From Hymenolepis diminuta (lineage: Eukaryota > Platyhelminthes > Cestoda > Cyclophyllidea > Hymenolepididae): a stretch of DNA of 64,000 nucleotides. The position numbers were made by a program, and so were the translations under genes. Below, piece after piece: positions 27,801 to 36,800 of the stretch (positions within the stretch are counted from its first letter, which is position 1; each line of letters begins with the position of its first letter). Location: the NCBI GenBank assembly GCA_900708905.1, contig CAADRB010000069.1:223606-287605 (forward strand). Reading direction: 5' to 3'. The notes beneath the pieces are model-generated. The model made no database searches and had not been told where the DNA came from. It saw only the letters and a program-made list of their open reading frames with translations.

Positions 27801-30800
27801 CATGACCGTATATGCATGCAACGTTCCGAAAAATATCTACGGTATTTTTTATCTTATCGTCTTGATCACGTTCGGCCTCATTTTGGTTAAATGAGATTTG
27901 TGATCATTCCTACTCCGTTTCAAAATTATAATAAGGGACAGATTCTTTCAGAAATATGTTTGAAGAAAATTGGTCATCATGCAACCACTCTGATTTAGGA
28001 ATTCTCATTTGACAATGTCTCGATACGGCTAGTTTTTAATATAAACATCTGCTCATCAGCGATTTTAGCATGCGTTAGATCTAATGGTCTAGATGTCTTT
28101 ATGATCGCTATATAGCACTTTCATTTCTCTGTTAATTGCTTGGGCAACGAGACTCGCCTATTTTTATGGAAGTATATTCAATAGAATGATGTGTTTATGT
28201 CAGGTGTCAGAGCAATCAATAATTCGAATTTGTTCAAATTGATCTTATGTTTATTCAACTTGCCTTTTTCCACTCCGTAAATGGAATTCATATGTTCCCT
28301 GGCAGAATCAGTCACCCCACTTTCATTTAAAGAAAACAGCATTTTTCACACAATTTAATTTTCCTGGAGGCTATTTTTTACGTAGCCTACTTTTCCTATT
28401 TTCTTACCTACTATAACTGGACAGTCATCCTGTTTTGGTATTCTGTTGCGGAAAATTTTTTGTGAATATTTCCCCACCTATTTCCTGCAAAATGATGAAA
28501 TTTTAATCTTACCTTCTAAATTAACTGCTCATGTTTGATCTAAGCTGGAGGGTTGAAATTTTATTCTTATGCCTACTTCTTTTCGTCAAGCATAAAAACA
28601 ATAGTTGTTTACTTTCTGAGTCAATGTCTATATGAATTCTTGCATGGTCAGCTGACCATGAGTTTTTATTTTGGTGAATAAATCTCTCCTTAATAACCGT
28701 CGTCGTCCAAATGCCGATGACAAATTTGTCTATGGTTAATTTAACGTAGCGTTTTTGTGAGTCTATGTTTTGAAATAGAACCGCTCTCTAATATTAAGTA
28801 GCATAACTCATTTAAGCCCCAGTAGTATGAAAGATGACATTTTCGGTTTCGGTGCCTTTAGTGTTGATTTTTATTCTTCTATGATGTGTCACTTCACTTG
28901 TGTTTATTTATGTTGTTTTCGAAGGCTCCATTTATTTATCCATATCACACAAATTGAATGGGATATCTGCTTATACATTGTCAATTATCTAAACAATTCA
29001 ACATCTAAATCTGTATTTCAGTAATCTTCTCATATTCTAATTAGATTATGAAACTAAAAGAGAAAAATTAACAAACATTACGGCCAATTTTATTGTCAAG
29101 TTTAATACAAAAAGAGAAGGGAAAAGTGTCTTTGATAAGGGAGGTATTAACCGATAAAATCAAAAGGAGAGGGAATATTATGTTATTCAGTAAACGGACA
29201 TGGAAAATGTCAGTACTCACTTGTCCTCACCCATTTTTTCCAATGAATTACATTTTATTATGAGATGAAAGGAAGAACGGAATATTCCACTATTCACAAT
29301 TTATTGGTTTAATAGTTAGCATAAATAACGGATAAGTATCCACACATATAAGAAGTATTTCACATTAAGAACATGATGATCATTTCCATTGAGAGCAGAA
29401 AGCCTATGTTTAGTATGTATAGAAACAGTGGCGAAGATAATAAGAGCAGTAGGACAGGTCGACTCCCACCTGTGCACATGGAGTGATGCGAATGGCCAAC
29501 TGCACTGGTTAATTCTCTTCAACAAGAGTGACTATAGGATAAATCTTATCCACCTTAAGACTTATTTAAAAAACGGGGTTTGGCAAATTCTAGCCCTTGA
29601 AGTTAGATTTGATAAAAATATATATTAAAAACATTGCTTTCTGACCCCGGTTATAGGTTTCTTGAACTTCTTCCAGATTGGAATATAAGGGAAATTAAAA
29701 TCGATGTTTGACAGGCTCCAAATTGGATAAGTGAACAGATTTCGTACAACCATCTGCCTCGGAGAAACTCAGAATTTAACAGAAATCCTGTTATTTTATT
29801 CATTAGAACAGGATGTGGAAGAACCAACTATCAGACATTGAAGATTATTTAATTGCCACGCTCGTTAAAATAGCAGTTAGACGAGAGTAGTAAGGGAACT
29901 CAACTGACAAGAGATAATAGATAATAAAAAAAATAAAAGAGAACATCCAAGTGTCCCAGTAAATGGATAAGGGAAAGTTGGTACTCAGTCATCCTTGATA
30001 AATAATTGAGCTTTACGCGATTGAGGGAGGGGGAGGGGGTGGAGAACAACCATTATAAAAACCACATGCACATGAATGTAAATTTTAAGGCTATTTTATG
30101 AACAACAGATTATTTTATAATGTCATTGCAGAATGGTGTAGTGTGCATTATTTAAGGCTGTGAAAAAAATGAATGAAAGAGTAACCACAGGAGCATTCAA
30201 AGAAATTAATCTCTTCACAAGAATTGTACTAATATGAAAGATAATCATTGCAAATAAATAATTAGAGAACCTCTTTTTGACGAAGTGGCCACTATTTTTT
30301 TCTAAAGAATGAAAAATTTGATTCATAGGAGTTTTAATCCCTTTCAGTTATTTCAAATTCACCGGACCCTCGTTCAATTGAATTATGATCAAATTAATAA
30401 AAGCAATTGAATGCGAAATTAACGTTACTTCCTGGTCCATTTATACATTTAGGTAATATAATAGCGTACTTTTGAAGTAGAAATCTAGGCACCAATAGTG
30501 ATTCGCTTGTAGATGATTATACAGAAAAGAGAAAAGCATAACGGAAAAGTGCTTTTCCTACCTTTACTTAAAAAAGGTATAATAAAATACCAGACCAATT
30601 CGGGAATGTGTACACACGTTATTGGGAGAGGGGGATAACGAGAAGTAATTCACCTTTTCAACTTTGTTGTTTCGTTTCTCTTTAGAATTGGTTAGGGATT
30701 TAACGTATACATTTTACCGTATACAATTTATCCATTATTATTGTTATTAAGAGAAGAGCTTCCTGTCCTGAAAATGGATATCTTTCAGGTGTCCCCTAAA

Positions 30801-33800
30801 ACAGATGAGTGTCAAATTACAGGCGTGCACTTACTGGATCACTTATAGACTTGACTCTCTTGTTTTACAGCGTTCCCTACTAGTCAAGTGTCCAATAAAT
30901 CGTACGTTCTGTCTCCCCTTCTGATTACTACTTCATCAAACTTGACAGTTCAGTTGCTGTAACTTCCAGTTTTTTTTCTCTGGCTCTCAAATTATCTTAT
31001 ATGCCTCTTCGTACTTCATGCACTCCTAGGAAGGCTTTTCCTGCTTCCCCTATTTTGGTCAATATTTTCTACAATTCTCATTAATCACAATTATTATTCT
31101 GACAACTTGACGTGAATGTGATTGCCTGGTAATTATTTGGTTCTTTCTCTTAATCACTCGTCATGCCCTGACAAATAACGTATTTAATTATCTAATTTGA
31201 TTCTGTGGCCTTGCAGATATAGCAGTAGTAGTGACTATTTACAATATGTTGAGGAAAGACATACCTTCGTTGTTCCCAATATAAATCAGTTTCCTTCGAT
31301 ATGTTCTTGTTTAACATAGAATGCTAGAATAGTCCGCCATGATATATTTTTAGGTGTCCACCGAATTAATACATTGGTCAGAATATAGATTTAATAGGAA
31401 GTTTTACGATCTACAAGCCAAAATCCCAGTCAGAGAAAAAGGAAGACGCAATTTCTTTTTGTTATTTGCGAAAAATTGTTGCAGTTCAATTCGATCTGTG
31501 TGCAGTATAGTGTAATTCATATTAGTTTACATGAACAATTTAAGCATTAATTTCAATGAGAGCCAGAAATGCAACTTTAAATTAGCTTTCTATGGCGCAC
31601 CTGTTCAGAATGCGCTACTGCCTTTAGACAGGACGGTGTGGTCTGAAAAGTCAGCCGAACTTTCTCCAGGAAATCAAAAGGCATCCGGCCCCATAAATCA
31701 GCTATCCCTCCATGTGGTCCGGTTTTCCCCAGTAGTGGGAAAAATATAGGTCGCCTGGGCGCTATCTAGGATAACGTCCGGCGCAAAATAGAAAGCAAAT
31801 TCTATGCGTGTTCAGTACAAATACGTCTGTCCATCTAACAGTTTGAATCGTCGGACAGAATAAGCACCCTTAATCCTAGCATTAAATTTAACAAATAGTG
31901 CAAATTTAAATCACTGGTATGGGCTGGTTTGAATTTTACTGACGCTAATTTTCTAAGAAGTTCGTTTTTTATTTCTACGAAGTTACTGGTAGATGATTAT
32001 TATCCCTCTTCGAATAAATAATTTATGTTATTGAGGTAAATTGTGACCTGACTCCACCGTGTTGTAGCGTGAAATCGTTCTGTAGGTTATGAAATGAATA
32101 CATGTAGCCCTCATTAAAGATCCGAATCCTCTAATTCTATGCACCTGTCCAACAAAAGAAGTAACAAGCAGTTCTTAATCTGGTAAGAAAGATGTGTATC
32201 AAGCTATTATTTGGCAGCAGGCAGTATTTGACTTAATCTACAGAAGGTGCTAATCGGGTAAGCATAATTAATTCTATTTAATCAGGCCGTTCTGAGCTTG
32301 TTAGTCATCGGTCTAGATTCTGTCTGAATACATCTTTCGTTCTCTGATTCAAGAATTTGCTCATTTTGCATAATGATGTGTCTAATCAGAAAACCCTACG
32401 ATAATACAAGCACAGTAGCTTTGGTCGAACGGTGCACATATATACATATATATATCATTCAGTTCCCCTACCCCATTTCACTTAGTAACTTAAGTTGCTT
32501 ATTTGAATTATTTCCCCAATCGCCCTATAAAAACAAGATGACCTCCCAATTACTCAGCGGGGGTGCGTACCGAAATTTAGGCCAAACTCCTATTTAGGAG
32601 TGGGACATCATGAAGACTCACTGGCGAGAAATTTGAATTCTGCCACTATCTAAATTAGCCAGACCTAACCAGTGGGGTCGGCCATTTCCCTCACTGGATG
32701 TGCATCGATGGGAATCAAACCCGTGACCTCTGGTATGGCGGAGATGTACAGTGATCAATGTGCCACCGACGCATATGGCAATCGATGTAATACTTTGTGA
32801 GTTTTTGTTGGAAAATAGGTGCTCTTGACTGTTTTGTCCGTAAAAAATGCCTATTTCAACCAGAGTATTTAAAGTGCTTCACTGCCTCTAAGTGCGTCTT
32901 AACAGTTAACAAGCTTTACATCTCTACGTCTATATTTTCACGCTAGAAAGGATTTATCTGATTGCTTTTCCTTCTCTGCAAGTTGACTTTCACAGAATCA
33001 TTTAAAACGCCTACTTTTTTTATTCCTACAACTAAACTTTTACTGCACAACTGTGAGCTAATGTGCTTACTCACGCAGTATTGGCTCATCGGTGAAGGGA
33101 ATTATCTGATCACAGTTTTATTGCTTTTCTTTCTATCCCGCTTTATTACGATCCAAGTGTTATTGTTTAATTTAAAGAGTTAAATGAAGAAGAGATTTGA
33201 CACTTGTCCTTTTAATTTAATTCTTTTACACTCAAGTACTTTTCACTTTCTCACTCGTAAAGCTCATTGCTGCTCTTCTGTAAAAGTTCGCGAACTTGTT
33301 TACTCGTGCAGAATTTGTTGAGGTTTCATAAAAACTATCATGGCACATGCTGACTCACACTCTCTTTGTATTCGACTCACTTTCTTTTTATGCACAAGGA
33401 ATAAGATTAACAACTCAACGTTGTGTAATATAACACGATCTGGACGCTTTCAGTGAATGTGACTTTTCAATCCTCTCATTCTTTTTTTCGATCTCTCCCA
33501 TCTGTTCTCTATTGATATTCTCTGTCAAATGTATCTCCGGTTGCCTTCTCAATTCCTAAAAGTGGTAGTTCTAACGTATTTGAAAACCAGAAAAATCCAG
33601 AACACACCTTTTCTCGATCACGTCGTATCATATTGTCAATTGCATCTGTTTAGATAAACTTACCAGATACATTTGCGAAGGAAGCCAATCCTACCCCATC
33701 GCAGTGTTCCGAAGGTAGTTTATCATATGGTCCAACGGTGAGAGCCTGGATACCCCAGTAGTCTACTTGGTCCCTTTAGAAAGATATTTGGTCTAGTAAG

Positions 33801-36800
33801 AGTATTTATCTTTTTGATAACGCAGTCCCATCTTTTACATTATTTATCAGAACTTGATTGTATAGTGCATTTATTAGCCAATTCTTCCCACTAGATTACT
33901 TCTCACTTCATTAATGAGTGCTGCAATAACTGATTGCGTATGCCGTGAAATACTTCCAATTATTCCCCCCTTAAATGTCCTACCGCTTTTTCGTGGCCGA
34001 TTTTCTGACTTACGTAACAGTGAACTAACGTGCTTATTCATTCTCGAAATTGGCTCACGCTGGGAGGGAGATTTATCTGATTGGAGTTTTATTGCGCTTC
34101 TTCTCCCTCTTTCGCGTTCATTCGCTCCATTACCATCGCGCTCTATCTCTCCTCTCATATAGTATTACCCAGCAGTCGGGAGTGAAAGGAAGGGAAGGAG
34201 AAGGAAAAGTTGTCTCTTCTTTTCCTACTCTGCATCACCATTGAAAATTTCCCAATTTAATCTCATTTTTGACCGTTGTCTGCTAAGCGCACTTTCCGCG
34301 ATCAAAATTGAATGGGAAATTTAGCGTAATCTACTGTCGCTACTCAGCTTTAATTTCTGTCGAGTTTTCAAAAATATATGATGTTAATAGGAAGTTACAC
34401 TGTGCTAATATAGTTATTAAAAGGTTCAGTTACAAAGAATTAACTCATTTTTTTCACTTTGATAATTTATTAATTCAAAAATCGCTTTTTTACTGTCTCA
34501 ATACTGACTGGTGTGGCCTTTTTATTCTAACCCATCCACGTTTAACCGAGCAGTTATCCATACAATTGGAATGGAGCCTTAAATGAAATGGCAAAACAAT
34601 AGTCGATTTCACTTTATTCTTGAATCTAAGAAACTATCAACTATTGCTTGTTTGGCAAATCTTTCTTAAACATGTCGCCATATTCATAATAACCTGTGGA
34701 GATGTGAGAGGTTAATTGCAGGTATGTATGGAATACCGAATAGATACCGTATTTCATTCAGACGACTAACATAATTTGGTTGTCTTAATGATCATTTACG
34801 ATAATACAACATTGCAATTAATATGTGGAGACTAACCGTTCGGCTGTTTTCGAATTTTCGGTTATGTTCAAGCAGCAGAAGTTTGGGAGTGTATCACAAA
34901 GTAATGTATATGTATATATTTCCCTACCATAGTCTTACTCTGAGAACCTGGTAACTTTTTAAAAGAAATCCTTCCTGTTTGAAAATAAAATCTTCCTTAT
35001 TTTTGTCCTGAAAATTTCTATTTTTTGTCATGTGTCGATTTCTGTTCTTTAATGCTTTCCGATGACCTTTTTGTTAGGGCTTAATGTCATAGGACCTGAA
35101 ACGATCTTTCATTTGATATTAGAATTAGCAGATTTATTTGGGATCTTTCTGACACTAGTTTTTCCGTGTTTATCTTTTTCGCTGAATCAAATTATCGATT
35201 TTTCATATTTTTTGCCCATTGTCTTCCATCTGCTTTCTATATTTAAGCTTAGATTATAAAATTTTCCTACAATGCACCAGTTGGGCAGTGAATGCATGAC
35301 TTTTGGATTTTACAATTTGGAGAATATTTGGTCTATGGAGTTCAGATTTTCCGTTCTTCATTACTCAGTCCAGGTCAGATAAGATATTATATTATTAGAT
35401 ATTTATCTACGTTGTTCCTTTGTAATTTAATAGGCTTCTCCTCAGAAGTAACAGAAAGTGTTATAGTATACATCTTTATGGATCAAGATTGAGGATAAAC
35501 TTCTAGTAGTTGATAGCCTAACCTCCCTTATCTTGAATAAAATCATCTAAAAATGGAGCAAATAAAATTGTTAGAATTCGTTGCATTTGTTAATCAATGA
35601 TCTTTTCTATAATTTTTTGGGCAATTAGTCTATTTGTATTTTATTAATAAGGATTTCTTCTATTTCCATTTAAATAGAATTTTACTCCAGAATCGCTTTT
35701 CCTGCAATTTCATTTCACGGCGTTACGCTTCTTTGATTACAACTTATTCTTTGAGATAAACTTATCTCGTCCCCATGTCTACTTATTTTTCCTACCTCAG
35801 AAGGTACAATAATTTACAATGGGATGCCTTTTAAAGGTCAGTTTTCTAATAATCTCCATGCCGCTCGTATTTGCATCTTCAAAACTTCCCCTTTTGCTAG
35901 CAGGATTTTTTAAAGTATCCTCATTCGCAAAGACCTGGAAAATATTGATCTAAGGGTTTTGACATTCTGTGAAAATTTTTACTCTTATTTTGCCCACTCA
36001 GGCAAAACATATGCAATTATATCTTCCTCCTTTTGCAGTGCTATTTAACCCAGTGTTATTTTCTATTAACCAGAAATGCAGGCCCCCAAATGCCGATGTT
36101 TTTGTTGGAAAGGTTTCAGAGTTTACGACTTCTCTTTTATTTTGACTGTTGGGCGTCGTGTGCATCAGTGACGCAGTATTCAAAGTGCACGTCTGTTAAG
36201 TCAGATCGAGATAGATGCTCATCGGTGTCCGTCCAGTCTTATATGGTGGTCAACCGCACTGGTTAGCTATGGTCAAAAAGAGGAGTGGTAGAATGTGAAT
36301 TTATCATCAAAGCAACTGAAAGATGCTTTCCTTCTACTCAAGCCAGGTCTTTGTGAAACATCTAATAGGCTTGAGATGTTGAAAAGATCATGTTCATGGC
36401 TGCATATCTTCTAAAAGATACATTTATGTTCAGTTTTGAATCAATAAAAGTCTTCCTTCCCATTTTTATTGCTTTTTTACAAGTAAATTCGTTTGCATTC
36501 TATTTTACTAAACTTAATGGCTTAAGTCCATGTTTTTTAAAGTGTATTCAACTCAGAGATTGTGAAGTGGTAAACAATTAAATGCCTTAGCTTGACATGA
36601 GGGTATGTCTGCTTATTTTACAAAAGAGATGAAATAGAATTTTCATTCTATGTACTTTTGAAATTAATGGTATAAAAAAGGTATCAAACTATCTGCTTTG
36701 CCACTGCGAGCTGAATTGTCTAAGAAATAAAATATTTAATTTCTTTTTTGTTTTCCTGGATCAGTAAATCACTCTATGAATTCATATTCACTTCTGGGTA

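Noticed and set aside
29425..29535. A functional tRNA gene
   Set aside because: B-box-like sequence is present here and in the related copies, but no acceptor stem or complete cloverleaf can be folded by eye. These are SINE-like relics.
33874..34162. Overlapping ORFs of 94 codons (minus) and 82 codons (plus)
   Set aside because: They lie on the repeat copy at 34020-34118, overlap each other on opposite strands and show no domain.
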